Positions 17,505-27,503 of a stretch of 64,000 bases of DNA are shown piece after piece. The stretch is from contig JAJFFG010000107.1 of assembly GCA_021776825.1 (NCBI GenBank), positions 44,038-108,037 of the forward strand, given 5' to 3'. This DNA comes from Planctomycetota bacterium (GTDB taxonomy: Bacteria; Planctomycetota; JAJSAM01; JAJVHW01). Under the pieces are notes generated by a model. It worked only from the letters and a program-made list of their open reading frames with translations, did not search any database and had not been told where the DNA came from. Each line of letters opens with the position of its first letter. Position 1 is the first letter of the stretch. A program made the translations under genes and the position numbers.

Positions 17505-19145
17505 ATGCCTGATGCGATTGTCGTCGCGAGTCAGGTAGCGTACGCTGAAGTCAGTTCGTGGAGTTGGGAGTTGGACGAGCAGAAACACCGAATCGAGACG
17601 CTGACCGTCTACCTCGTGAAGGAAGGCGTCACCTCTGAGAACGTCGTCGATCCAAGTCTCTGGCCAGGCGATGACGTTGTCGCCGCCGCGACGGCCATCG
17701 GCACGCTCCACACGACTCAGGTTCCGGTGCATCCGCCGTCTTGGGCGAAGCTCCTGAACGAAGCTGACGCGGGGACACCCGATGGCCTCATTTCTGCGAG
17801 CGCCGGCGCAGTGCTTCTGATTCAGCAGCGTGGGCGCATCCTCGCGATCACGTTCGGCACCGGGCGGCATCGCCTCCAGCCAGGTGTGACCGAGGAGGCG
17901 TTCGGGTTGAGGACCACTCTCAACTCAGTGGATCCGGAGGCGATCCGGTCCATCGACAGGCAGTCCATTGACTCGCTGGCGAAGATCAGTCGGGAGCAGA
18001 TGAGCCGAGCGTCGCGTCTAGAGGCGTTCGGCCTGGACGTGGAACAGGATCTGCTGCGTAGCGTGCACGGCGTCCCCATCGACGACCGGCTTGGGCTTCG
18101 CATGGGCGGCAGTGACGCTCTGGCCGTCGGTGTACGAGCCGGGCTCGCTGAACTGCCTGCACTGATGGACCGCTACTTGGAGCAGTACGAGAAGACGACC
18201 TACCGTGAGGAGTACGCATGGATCGATCAGATCCAGCCCGTCCGAGATCGCGAGGCCACGAGCCGCCTCGACCTTGCGCTATCGGACCGACTCCTGCTGG
18301 GCGACGAGCAGGACGTGTGGCTTGCAGCTCCGGAGATCATTCCGTGGGCTAGCTTCGGTGGGTTCCGATATGGAACTGCAGCGACGGGCGATCTGCTGCA
18401 CGACATCGACCTCGCCTCGTTTCGGGCGGCGATGCGATCCGGAACGGAGCTCGGCGTCAGCTACCTGCGAGCGAAAGCAGTCATGCTGTACGCGACCGAC
18501 GGCACGACTCCGCTCGCCCGATGGACGGCGTACCGCTGCCTCTATGCCGAGCAGGATCTCGACGGCGACCGCTACATCCTCACCAACGGCAAGTGGTACC
18601 GGCTCGACAAGGACTTCGTCAGCGACGTCGACAACTTCATCGATGAGATCGCTGCGCCGACCGACCTGGATCTTCCAGCGGCGCGGCTGGGCGAACGAGA
18701 GGACGCCTACAACCGAAGAGCCGCCACCGCGGCGAGTCGCGATGTCGTTCTGATGGACGCGAATCTGATCCAGCCAGCACCCGGCCAGAGCCGGATCGAG
18801 TTCTGCGATCTCTACGACCACACGGAGAAGCGACTCGTCCACGTGAAGAAGTACGGCGGCTCGAGCGTGCTCAGCCACCTGTTCTCGCAGGGTCTCGTCT
18901 CGGCGACGCTACTCGCGACCGACCGGGGCTTCCGAGGCCGCGTCAACGAGAAGCTCCCTCCGGTGGCTCAGATCGAGGGGCCCATCGACACGTCAGAGTT
19001 CGTGATCACGTTCGCCGTGATCACGAAGAGGCCGAACAACCTCAGGTTGCCGTTCTTCAGCAAGGTGAACCTCAGGCAGGCCACGCGGAACCTCCGCGCA
19101 CAACGCTTCCGCGTAGAGCTCGCGGCCGTCGCCGTCGAGAACTGA
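17505..19145 (+). CDS. TIGR04141/DUF6119 family sporadically distributed protein
   Basis: A 546-residue protein that I recognise by its family landmarks: LTVYLVKEG near the N-terminus, SASAGAVLLIQQRGRILAIT, FGTGRHRLQPG, VDPEAIRSIDRQSID, GSDALAVGVRAGL, YILTNGKWYRLDKDFV, and the C-terminal LVHVKKYGGSSVLSHLFSQG. The family is patchy in distribution and often found in defence islands; its biochemical role is not settled. The E-F-C-D...HVKK arrangement near residue 440 could be a nuclease-like site, which is inference. Length is normal for the family. It stands alone on its strand. Confidence 0.85.
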   Translation: MPDAIVVASQVAYAEVSSWSWELDEQKHRIETLTVYLVKEGVTSENVVDPSLWPGDDVVAAATAIGTLHTTQVPVHPPSWAKLLNEADAGTPDGLISASAGAVLLIQQRGRILAITFGTGRHRLQPGVTEEAFGLRTTLNSVDPEAIRSIDRQSIDSLAKISREQMSRASRLEAFGLDVEQDLLRSVHGVPIDDRLGLRMGGSDALAVGVRAGLAELPALMDRYLEQYEKTTYREEYAWIDQIQPVRDREATSRLDLALSDRLLLGDEQDVWLAAPEIIPWASFGGFRYGTAATGDLLHDIDLASFRAAMRSGTELGVSYLRAKAVMLYATDGTTPLARWTAYRCLYAEQDLDGDRYILTNGKWYRLDKDFVSDVDNFIDEIAAPTDLDLPAARLGEREDAYNRRAATAASRDVVLMDANLIQPAPGQSRIEFCDLYDHTEKRLVHVKKYGGSSVLSHLFSQGLVSATLLATDRGFRGRVNEKLPPVAQIEGPIDTSEFVITFAVITKRPNNLRLPFFSKVNLRQATRNLRAQRFRVELAAVAVEN

Positions 19146-19795
19146 GCGGCGACGAAGCGACCGACCGTCCTGCGCGCCACCTGACCCCGGCGCCGTCAGG
19201 CTGCCCGACCGCAGGCTTGCGCGAGCGACCCGCGTGGCGCCGAGTGTGCCTGGCTCCAGCGGTGCGGGTGGGGCCGACGCGGCCTCTGAAGTGGTCGCCC
19301 GCACCCGGCGACGAGCGAGCGTGGGCCGGGTGCGAGCACAGAGAAACGTGAATCCCCGCACCGTGAGCGTTCCTCCGGTCCTTCTCGAGTCCGCCCAAGG
19401 GCCTGTCACGAGCGGTGTCGGTGCTACAGACCGCGCGCAGGGGCGACCATCCACGCTCGGTGGAGAGACTCGCCGTCCTCCGAATTCCTCGCGAGACGCG
19501 CGCGAAGGCTGCGGACCAGGACGTCGAGACGTTTAACGGCTCGATCCGCGTGGGGCGCTGCGACCACCACCTGAAGGGACCGGCGGCGCGTCGGCCCCGC
19601 ACTACCTCCCGGCGGCACCGACGCACCTCACGAACGGCTACCTGCACGCCGAGATCGTGGCGCTCACCGAGCGCGCCCTCGTCGCCATCAACCGATTGAC
19701 GGGCCCGGGCCGCGCGGAGGCGCCGCGGCGCCCGCGAGGAGGAGTGTGCTCGCGAGGCCGAGGTAGCTGTTCAGCCGGTCCTCGCAGGTCGCAGC
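19146..19795. other. gene-poor stretch with scattered coding-like remnants
   Basis: No complete gene. Two short + strand segments look like old coding sequence in different frames: around 19455-19560 (LAVLRIPRETRAKAADQDVE) and around 19560-19720 (PHYLPAAPTHLTNGYLHAEI). Neither has a start signal, and they are separated by a frame change, so they are probably debris of a deleted gene. The opposite-strand 191-codon ORF has no protein-like character. Confidence 0.3.
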
Positions 19796-22066
19796 CTACT
19801 CACCCTCCGCCTCGAGCGCTGCGAGGGTCTCGACCATCCAGTCGTACGCGCCCTCGGTATCCAGGCGCTTCGACGCGTAGTCGGCGGCGAGAAGGCCGTC
19901 CGACAAGAACTGATCGTGCTTCTCCGTGCACTTGTTTCCGACAGCTGCGGCGAGATCCACTGCGGACGCGAATTCGGCGCGCGCGAGACAACGAAGTTCC
20001 TCGCGTAGCCGATCTACGTCCCAGGCGGTGACCGACAACGCGACGCCGGTTCTTGTGACAGCTGCCCCTCGCCGTTGCAGGAGCAGCGCGATCGTGTCCA
20101 TCACATGATCCCCGCGCCACGGGAAGAACCGGACGTGCGTGCCCTCCGCGAGGAACGGCGTCTCGTGCAGCCCGAGTCGTGCGAAGTTCTTCCTGCCTTC
20201 GTCGAGTAGATCGACTGCTAGTGAGTCGAGGAACTGGGGCACTTCCGCACTCTGGTACACCGCCAACATCTCTTGCCGGACGCGGCCGTGCACGGTGCCA
20301 CCGGCTCCGGCAAACCGCGGAACGGGTGCACCAGGAGCCGGAACTACGTAGAGGACCCGCCGGTCCTCGTCCAGCGACGCCACGCGCCACCTTCGGCCAG
20401 CGAACACGAAGTGCGCTCCCTCCATCAGCGGCTCGCTCAGCGGAAGTGATCCCAGGTCCCGCGTCCCGGTACAGACACGCCACTCCTCGGGCGTCTGAAA
20501 CGCTGTGAAGAACGAGTAGTGTGAGACGAGGCGTTCGCCGCCGAGCCCGAGCGTGAGCGTCCCGTCACCGAGCTGTGTCACGAGGTCGCTGCGACCGAGG
20601 TCGCGCAGGAAGATGCCGTACGAGGGGGCATCAAGGCCGTTGAACGGTCCGCGATCGCAGAGCGCGTTCCAGAGATCGCCGGCGCGTACCGATCCGTGCC
20701 GGCTGATCATTGACAGCGTCTGCTGAACGAGCGTCGAGAGGTGGAGTGCCGCCGGCGGCGGAGGCTCGCACCAGCCGTTGAGGAGCAGGTTGAGCATCGC
20801 GATCGACTGAACCAAGCCGGCGCGCAGCGAGTCCTCAGGCGCGGTCTTCTCTGTCACCTCGTGCTCTCTCACGTAGATCCGAAGCACGGCGGGCTCGTCG
20901 CGACGACCGGAGCGACCAAGGCGCTGCCGCATGGCCGCAACGGACATTGGCGGCCCGTACTGCGCAACGCTCGTGACTGCCCCCAGATCGATCCCGAGCT
21001 CAAGGGTCGATGTGCAGACCGCCGTCACGGGGGCACGCCCCTCTTTGAGCCGTCGCTCGACATCCTCGCGGATCTCCTTCGACAGGTTCCCGTGATGGGG
21101 GAAGAACTCGTTCGGCAGGCGACGCTCCTCGCACATCGTGCGCAGCCGATCAGAAATCGCCTCCGTGTCCGATCTGCTGTTCGTGAACAGCAGGTTGTTG
21201 GAGCCACGGAGCACCTCGAACAGGTCGGCGCAGATGTCCACCACCGATCCGGGCGCCTCGATCTTGAAGGTGCGTGAATCGTCGCTACTCGCTGTGCCGA
21301 GGTCTTGGTCCCTCGGCGCGTCGATCCGATAGCCGCGGATCTGCACGCGGAGTTCCTGTCCCGAGTTCGACGGCGAGACGATTGTCGGATGACGCGGCGC
21401 AAGCGGTCGCAGCGCAGCTGCCGCAAGCGAGACATCGCCGAGAGTCGCACTCAGCCCAACGCGAGGCACTCGCCGACGGATGGCAAGTTCGAGCCGGTGG
21501 AGAAGCGACTGGAGCTGCCTCCCTCGCTCGGACCCGAGATAGGCGTGGAACTCGTCGAGGACGACGTGCTCGAGCTGTCCGAAGATCTTGACGATCCGGG
21601 TGCCGCGGAGGACGAATTGAGCTTCGAGAGACTCCGGCGTGATCAGCAGGATTCCGGACGGGCTCTTGACCAGCTTGCTCTTCTTCGCGGCTGACACGTC
21701 GCCATGCCATCGATGCACGGGGATCGCGAGCCCCTCGCACATCTCGTCCAAGCGACGGAACTGATCGTTGATGAGCGCCTTCAGCGGGCCGACGTACAGT
21801 GCGCGGACTCCTGGCCCCGAACACTCCACAAGTCGGGAGCAGATCGGAAGGAACGCCGCCTCGGTCTTGCCCTGAGCCGTCCCGGCGGCGATGAGCACGT
21901 CCTCGTCCGCGGCGAGGACGGGTGCGATCGCCTGCTCCTGGACCGGACGTAGCGCCGGCCACTTCGCTCGCCAGACCCACCGCTGAACGCGCGGGTGCAG
22001 GAGCAGGAACGCGCGCGACCCCTGCGGCGGGCCACTCTCAGAGCCGGAAGCTAGCGAGTCCGTCAT
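19796..22066 (-). CDS. sngC: Shango defence helicase SngC (DEAD/DEAH-type)
   Basis: About 756 residues, a superfamily 2 helicase of the Lhr-like type. Visible motifs: Walker A AAGTAQGKTEA, motif Ib-like ITPESLE, DEFH box (LDEFHAYLG), SATLGD, and motif VI QRLGRSGRR in the second RecA domain, followed by a long C-terminal extension. It completes the TerB-like/ATPase/helicase trio known as Shango, reported as an anti-phage system. I prefer the ATG at 22066 (GGTGGA about 8 bases upstream) over the ORF-track start at 22096. The start lies inside the end of sngB, so translation is coupled. The canonical DEAH reads DEFH. Confidence 0.85.
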   Translation of the reverse strand: MTDSLASGSESGPPQGSRAFLLLHPRVQRWVWRAKWPALRPVQEQAIAPVLAADEDVLIAAGTAQGKTEAAFLPICSRLVECSGPGVRALYVGPLKALINDQFRRLDEMCEGLAIPVHRWHGDVSAAKKSKLVKSPSGILLITPESLEAQFVLRGTRIVKIFGQLEHVVLDEFHAYLGSERGRQLQSLLHRLELAIRRRVPRVGLSATLGDVSLAAAALRPLAPRHPTIVSPSNSGQELRVQIRGYRIDAPRDQDLGTASSDDSRTFKIEAPGSVVDICADLFEVLRGSNNLLFTNSRSDTEAISDRLRTMCEERRLPNEFFPHHGNLSKEIREDVERRLKEGRAPVTAVCTSTLELGIDLGAVTSVAQYGPPMSVAAMRQRLGRSGRRDEPAVLRIYVREHEVTEKTAPEDSLRAGLVQSIAMLNLLLNGWCEPPPPAALHLSTLVQQTLSMISRHGSVRAGDLWNALCDRGPFNGLDAPSYGIFLRDLGRSDLVTQLGDGTLTLGLGGERLVSHYSFFTAFQTPEEWRVCTGTRDLGSLPLSEPLMEGAHFVFAGRRWRVASLDEDRRVLYVVPAPGAPVPRFAGAGGTVHGRVRQEMLAVYQSAEVPQFLDSLAVDLLDEGRKNFARLGLHETPFLAEGTHVRFFPWRGDHVMDTIALLLQRRGAAVTRTGVALSVTAWDVDRLREELRCLARAEFASAVDLAAAVGNKCTEKHDQFLSDGLLAADYASKRLDTEGAYDWMVETLAALEAEGE

Positions 22067-23372
22067 CGTCCGGTCCACCCGAGTCGGTCGCCTCATCGTC
22101 GTCTTCGATGGGCGCTAGGTCGGGATTGCGCTCCTCGGCGATCTCGACGCGACTCACCTGACTCTCCCACGTCATGCCAGGGTTCTGATCCAGCACCGCC
22201 AGCAGGTCGGCAAACTGCTTCACGGTGCTGCGAGGCGTGCGGAAGTAGGAGTCTCCGATCCGCTCGGAACAGTGCCGCATGAAGGCGCGCAGCCCGTCGT
22301 CCGGGAGGAGGTACTTCTCCTCGTCGCCCGCCGCATGCACGTGCCGGATCTTCGTGAGCAGCAGGTAGAGATCCTCTGGCGTTAGCCCACCGAGGCTGAT
22401 GACCGGCCCGGTGAAGTCGACCACACCGTCACCGGCAAACGTATTGACGGCGAGGCGCGTCTGCAGCGCTTCGTAGCTGTAGAGGCCCTTGCGCGGGTCC
22501 ATCAGAAACTCAGGCGTGCCGCCGAGCACAAACCCAAGTCCCTCGGGCGTTCCCTGCAGGCAGTCGTTCAGCACCCGGAGGATCTGTTCGTAGTTGGCCT
22601 TGCGCGCGCCGGTGTGGGCCAGCTTGTACAGGTTGACCATCTCGTCGAGGCAGACGAGCAGCCCGTGGTAGCCAGCCTGACGCACGAAGAGCGCCATGAG
22701 CTTCAGGTGGTCGTAGACGCTCGCGTCGGTGACGATCGTTCGTACCCCGAGAGCGGCTCTCGCGTCGGTCTTCGTTGCAAACTCGCCTCGCAGCCAACGA
22801 ATCGCATCGGACTTGATTTGTTCGTCACCCGAGTCGTGACCGCGCCAGTACGCCGCGACGACTTCCGCGAACGCGTATCCGCCGGTGAAGTCCGACAGCG
22901 CGTCTAGGCGGGATCGAATGGCCGACTGCGGCGTCGTCTCGGACTCCCGCGCCTCCTGGAGGGCTGAGCTGACAAAGCGCTCGACGACGCCAGCGATCGC
23001 GCCCCCGTCCGGCTTGCTTCGCGTGGCCGCGTTCCGCATCAACTCCGAGTAGAGCGAGCGCGCTTGTCCTCCCGTGGCGTGCAGCCGGCGGTCGGGCGCC
23101 AGGTCCGCGTGAACCGTGACCAGCCGCTTCTGCAGCGCGATCAGTCGCACCAGGTGCAGGAAGAACGTCTTGCCGGCGCCGTACTCGCCGATGACGAGGC
23201 GGAAGGCTGCGCCACCATCAGCGATGCGCGCGATGTCGGATATCAGCGCGCTCACCTCCTGCGAGCGCCCAACCTGCACGAGATGCTGACCACGACGGGG
23301 CACTACGCCCGCTCGCAGCGACTGGAGCACGGCGTCGCGGTCTCGGGGCCGAATGGCAGATGGTCTGGTCAC
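22038..23372 (-). CDS. sngB: Shango ATPase SngB (BrxD-like/DUF2791 P-loop protein)
   Basis: A 444-residue P-loop ATPase with Walker A GEYGAGKTFFLH near residue 60 and Walker B LLVCLDEMVNLYK, flanked by the conserved GFVLGGTPEFL and sensor-like segments of the BrxD/DUF2791 group also used in BREX systems. It starts with GTG overlapping the TGA of sngA by 4 bases (GTGA), and its end overlaps sngC. It probably assembles on DNA with the helicase during defence. Gly/Asp-rich last 25 residues are likely disordered. Confidence 0.85.
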   Translation of the reverse strand: MTRPSAIRPRDRDAVLQSLRAGVVPRRGQHLVQVGRSQEVSALISDIARIADGGAAFRLVIGEYGAGKTFFLHLVRLIALQKRLVTVHADLAPDRRLHATGGQARSLYSELMRNAATRSKPDGGAIAGVVERFVSSALQEARESETTPQSAIRSRLDALSDFTGGYAFAEVVAAYWRGHDSGDEQIKSDAIRWLRGEFATKTDARAALGVRTIVTDASVYDHLKLMALFVRQAGYHGLLVCLDEMVNLYKLAHTGARKANYEQILRVLNDCLQGTPEGLGFVLGGTPEFLMDPRKGLYSYEALQTRLAVNTFAGDGVVDFTGPVISLGGLTPEDLYLLLTKIRHVHAAGDEEKYLLPDDGLRAFMRHCSERIGDSYFRTPRSTVKQFADLLAVLDQNPGMTWESQVSRVEIAEERNPDLAPIEDDDEATDSGGPDDDGLASFRL

Positions 23373-26300
23373 AGCATGTAACTCCTCACGGCTTCGACAT
23401 CCACGCAGACAGGATCGTCCCCTTCGATCACAGGGTCTCCGATCGAATCGTAGGCAGCGTCATTGATGACCTCAACGGCACCGTCCGGAAGGAGACCCAG
23501 CGCAGCGCAGACCTCGTCGATCTCTGCGCGGTTCCACTCCTCCTGAGTACACAGTCGCCGCAGCGCTGCGGAGTGGGCGGCATCCAGCCCCGTTAGGCAC
23601 GGCTCGGTCGGGACCGCTGTCACGCTCGGCGCCAGCGGAGCGTCGTCCTCGTCGCCAAAGATGTCGTGCAGCACGGCGAAGACGGCCTCGGACTCGCGCA
23701 TCCGCCTCTGCACCAGTTCCATGTCGAGTTCGATCGCACCGCTCGGCTTCTGCTGGATCGGGGCCGGCGCTCCGTTGGGCTCGGGCGGGACCGTGTACAG
23801 CTCGGTGCTCGGTGATCGCTTCTGTACGACCACAGGATCGTCCGACGCGCCCGGCCGCCGCGTGAACTCGTGAGCGTGCGAGTACACGTCGCCCGGATCT
23901 AGCCCGAGTGCCGTGTAGAGCTTCGTCAGCGACTTGAGTTCGGCGGGTTCGAGGCGTCCGTCCGCGGCTGCGACGCCGACAAGGAAGATCCCGATCTCCG
24001 TCCGCTCGTCTGCCCGCAGGGCCGAGATCCTGCGCTTGAGGCCGCTGAACCCGCGGGGGGTGTGGAGGAGCCACGAGAGATGGGCACGAAGCCGATCGCG
24101 TTCGCCGCCGCTCAGGTGCAGCGAGTTCTCCAGGTGCTTCTCCAGGTGGGCGCGTTCGGAGTCGTCGACTGTGTCGTCGGCCGTCGCCACGAGGCTCGCC
24201 AAGTGCAGGACGGTCGCGGCGGCTTCGTACGCGTGGGAGGCGCGTGCCGGCGCGTCGGCCCTCAGACGGAACAGCACGGCGACGCTCCCTGGCTTCGCTC
24301 GCGACCCACCGAAGCGTGCATCCGGCTCGATCCCGATCCCGAGCCCGGCAAGTAGGCGGGAGAGACTGACGGCCTCCTTCTTCCGCATGGACTGGGCGTC
24401 GTCCGGGAGGAAGCGCCGTGCAATCTCGTCGAACTGAACAACTGCGTCGGCGGCGTCACCAAACTGGTCGTCGAGCCATGATCGCCAGTCCTCCAGCGCG
24501 GGCGAGGAACGCGTGGCGATGAGGGCTGGCGGGAGTAGCGAGAGTGCCTGAGGCGTGTCTCGGGCGTCAGGCGACTTGCCGACAAGGCGACTGTAGGGGT
24601 CTAGCGCGTCGCAAGTCTGGTCGGCGAGGTCCGCGATCTGACGAACAGGGCGCGAGAGTGCGGTGACGTCGGGCAAGTCGTGCAGGCCGAACTGGTGCTC
24701 GCGTGCGAACGACGCGCTCGCCGGCCGGTAGCTCACACGGAGCGGCGTCTTGTTGGGCCGGATCGTGAGACCCGCGCCGAATCGCTCGCGGTACTGCTCC
24801 TGGAACAACTCCGCGAACTCCACGGCGCACCGCACGGCAGGCGTCCGCCATGAAGTGCCGGGATCAACGCGCAGCCACGAGAGTGCGAGTTCCATCGGGA
24901 TCGGGCGTCCGGCAACCGAGCACTTCGCCAGGGCCACCTTGACCGCGAGGGGGGAGAGCTGGCTCGATACGTCAGACGGGGTGTCCGCTTCGCCCGCCGT
25001 CGCTCCTTGCATCAGGCTGAGGATGTCCAGGAACCGGGTTGAGTAGTCTTGGAACGAGCGGTTGTGGCCGTACAAGGACGAAAGCCGCTCGACCTCGGCC
25101 TGAATCGCAGGCAGTTCCGCCGTGGCACCCGCGTCGGCGGGCGCATCGTGGAGGACCCGGCGCTCGAGCCCGTAGAAGAACAGGAATACGTAGCCGATGT
25201 ACGCGTGCGGGTCGCGTCGTCCTTCCGCGAGCCAAGCGAGGTACGCGTTGCGCGAGGCTGGGCTGATCTCGTCATACGAGGGCCAGTAGCCGATCCCCTC
25301 GCCCGAGTGGTTGCATGCACGCTTGGCGACCGACAGGCTCGGGTCGATCAGCGCCGGTTCGACTAGGAAGTCGTGGTCGACCGCTTGCAGTCCGGAGCCG
25401 AGGTAGACCATCCCGCTGGAGATCCGATGTCCAGCGATCTCCTGGGCCGCGCCGGCAGGAAGCCAGACGTGTCCTGTCGCAGCAGAGCGAGGTTGGGGCC
25501 GCTCTCGAACGGGCGGAGTTGAGGCACGCGGGCTCGTGAGGCTTGGCGGAGGCGTGGGAGTCGGAGGCGTGGGAGTCGAAGGCGGCGTCGTCTCGGGTGC
25601 AGCGGCGGGTGCCTCGATCGGCTCCGGAGGAAGGGACCGCCGACGTGGCGCTGGTCGGGAGTGTTGCCTCAGCTCGCGCTGGATCAGCGCTCGGACGGCC
25701 GCTCCGTCCTCGGCGTACATTCGCGATGCGTCGTACCCGACCGTCTTCCGCCGTGCTCCCGCTCGGCCCACAGCAGCATCCACCTTGCGGGCCAGGTCGC
25801 CGCCATTCTCGTTGCGAACTGCTGCGACGGAGTGCCGTGCCTGCCGCAGGTCGGTCGGTGCCGGCGCGTTCCAGACGCCGCGGATGAACCAAGTTCCGAA
25901 CCCGAGGGGCGCCGTTGCTGCGCGAGCCTTCCAGATCAGTTGAGCCACCTGCTCGTCGTGCTTCTTTGCGATTGCCTCCAACTCGTTCAGCGCGTCGAGA
26001 TGCGCTACCGCCGCTGCGATCAGCGTCCTGGCAGCTGTCCCTGGATCGTCAGGCATCGGCGGCTGCGTCGGTTCGCCGAGCACGCTTCGCTCAAGCTCGT
26101 ACGCTGCCGAAAGGAGTTGTCGAACAGACGCCGGCCCGATGCCGGGAACGGCCTCCACTTCCTCAGGGTCCGCATTCAGCACGTCTGCGAGGGATGCGAA
26201 CCCAGCATCGACGAGGGCCGTCCAGCGAACCCGCTTGGCGCCAGCGTCCTTCAGAGCCTCGATTGGGGTGGCCGCGAAGTTCCGCTGCTGTGACTCGGCC

Positions 26301-26494
26301 TCGTAGGGACCCAACGCCATGGTGACGCGCGTCCGAGTCTTCTCCAGGGCCGTCCGGCACCGGTACGACCGCCGGTGTGCGATCCATCGCTCGACGGCGA
26401 GCGCCACGCAAACCCGCCCCCCCGGCGAGCAGCAGTAGGCGAGCGTGCAGCCGGCGACCAGGACTGTGCCGAAGAACGCGATCGCACCTAGCAC
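23369..26494 (-). CDS. sngA: Shango TerB-like protein SngA
   Basis: A 1041-residue protein and the first gene of the operon. It begins with a hydrophobic, Cys-containing segment (GAIAFFGTVLVAGCTLAYCC) that could anchor it in the membrane, then a helix-hairpin-helix (EEVEAVPGIGPASVRQLLSA), a Pro/Thr-rich linker, a TerB-N-type domain (YIGYVFLFFYGLERRVL) and a TerB domain (VLHLASLVATADDTVDDSER) with a C-terminal TerB-C-like part. TerB domains bind metal and act near membranes in tellurite-type stress systems. The gene order SngA-SngB-SngC with 4-base overlap identifies Shango. The start at 26494 is from the ORF track; a later ATG (MALGPYEAE) is possible and would remove the anchor. Confidence 0.85.
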   Translation of the reverse strand: MLGAIAFFGTVLVAGCTLAYCCSPGGRVCVALAVERWIAHRRSYRCRTALEKTRTRVTMALGPYEAESQQRNFAATPIEALKDAGAKRVRWTALVDAGFASLADVLNADPEEVEAVPGIGPASVRQLLSAAYELERSVLGEPTQPPMPDDPGTAARTLIAAAVAHLDALNELEAIAKKHDEQVAQLIWKARAATAPLGFGTWFIRGVWNAPAPTDLRQARHSVAAVRNENGGDLARKVDAAVGRAGARRKTVGYDASRMYAEDGAAVRALIQRELRQHSRPAPRRRSLPPEPIEAPAAAPETTPPSTPTPPTPTPPPSLTSPRASTPPVRERPQPRSAATGHVWLPAGAAQEIAGHRISSGMVYLGSGLQAVDHDFLVEPALIDPSLSVAKRACNHSGEGIGYWPSYDEISPASRNAYLAWLAEGRRDPHAYIGYVFLFFYGLERRVLHDAPADAGATAELPAIQAEVERLSSLYGHNRSFQDYSTRFLDILSLMQGATAGEADTPSDVSSQLSPLAVKVALAKCSVAGRPIPMELALSWLRVDPGTSWRTPAVRCAVEFAELFQEQYRERFGAGLTIRPNKTPLRVSYRPASASFAREHQFGLHDLPDVTALSRPVRQIADLADQTCDALDPYSRLVGKSPDARDTPQALSLLPPALIATRSSPALEDWRSWLDDQFGDAADAVVQFDEIARRFLPDDAQSMRKKEAVSLSRLLAGLGIGIEPDARFGGSRAKPGSVAVLFRLRADAPARASHAYEAAATVLHLASLVATADDTVDDSERAHLEKHLENSLHLSGGERDRLRAHLSWLLHTPRGFSGLKRRISALRADERTEIGIFLVGVAAADGRLEPAELKSLTKLYTALGLDPGDVYSHAHEFTRRPGASDDPVVVQKRSPSTELYTVPPEPNGAPAPIQQKPSGAIELDMELVQRRMRESEAVFAVLHDIFGDEDDAPLAPSVTAVPTEPCLTGLDAAHSAALRRLCTQEEWNRAEIDEVCAALGLLPDGAVEVINDAAYDSIGDPVIEGDDPVCVDVEAVRSYML

Positions 26495-27503
26495 CGCACT
26501 GCCCCTCGGTCTCTCACATCCACGTCATTCTCCGGCGTAGACAGGGTCCGCGGTGGGGACTCTCGGCGTCAAGGGCTGTCCCAGTCGCGCTCATTGTTCC
26601 GCACGCGCCTCGGGAGGTCTCTCTCGACCAACTGATTGCCACGCAGTGCCGTACCAAACTCAGTTTGGCGGTCTGAATGCTCTGGGTGGTCTCAGACTCC
26701 GCCAGCGGCGGAGGACTACCCACGCCAGAGGTCATCCGGTTGACAGTGTCCCGTCATCCATGCGCCCTTCTTCGGCTGATACGGTCGCGACGGCATCGCC
26801 CACGCGTCAGCTGAGTCAGGGGCACGGACAGATCAGTTGTCCAGCATGCGGAGGCTGCGGCTCCTAGAGGTCTGGGCATTTCCAACTATTCGAACTTGCA
26901 GCCTTGAGTCGCCTCGATGCCCGGGCCCGCGGCCGGGATCGTCCGCGTTCCTCTGCTCGACGGGCCGCGGCTACCGGAAACCGCGAGAAATTGGGTTAGT
27001 TGGAACTGTCCCGACTTCTACGCGCCGTGCGGTTCCTCGCTTCGCCGGCGTACCGACGTCCGGAAGGCTCCGCAGAGTGTGCGCGGTGGATGCGGCAGCG
27101 GTTGCCGGGTCCGTGGAGCCTGCTCGCGTGCACCTAACAAGCGTTGTTCGACGCGAAGCGACACCGCCGAACGACAACTTCGCTACGTCAACTTCTGCGC
27201 GCACTTGGAAGTTGGCGACAGCCGTCGCGGCCGAGTGAGATCTCAGCGCCCTCTCGCTGGCGTGTCCGCCCAGCACCGAGTCGGACCGGGCGACGGGACC
27301 GACGATCGGGTGAGGGCCACCCGGCATGGAGTCGATCGTCCGGCGTGGTGCGACTCGGGATACGGATCCGAGAGTGCCTCAGGCCGAGGCAGCCGAACCC
27401 CCAGAGCGGCAATGCGTGTCGGACTCGGTGACTTCGACGTCGCACTCAGCAGCAGTGCAGCTAGGGGGAGTGAGGCATGCGGGCACACCGGCCCCGGCGT
27501 TGG
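26495..27503. other. 1-kb gene-free region between Shango and Qat
   Basis: No convincing gene; the long ORFs are Arg/Ser/Gly-rich and lack ribosome-binding sites. It contains two tight hairpins: CCAAAC-TCA-GTTTGG near 26648 and CTCCGCC-AGC-GGCGGAG near 26698. It also holds one copy of a diverged repeat at 27051-27214. Shango's promoter should lie at the left end and a terminator for qatD at the right. Confidence 0.5.
27051..27214 (+). repeat. diverged direct repeat, copy A (left of Qat)
   Basis: Aligned by eye without gaps to 32670-32833: about 108 of 164 positions match, with blocks such as ACCGACGTC, GTTGTTCG and CTTCGCTACG kept. A self-complementary core (CGACGCGAA against TTCGCTACG, 7 of 9 pairs) and an outer TAAC...GTTG pair suggest a folded element. 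No ORF is conserved between the copies. Confidence 0.55.
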
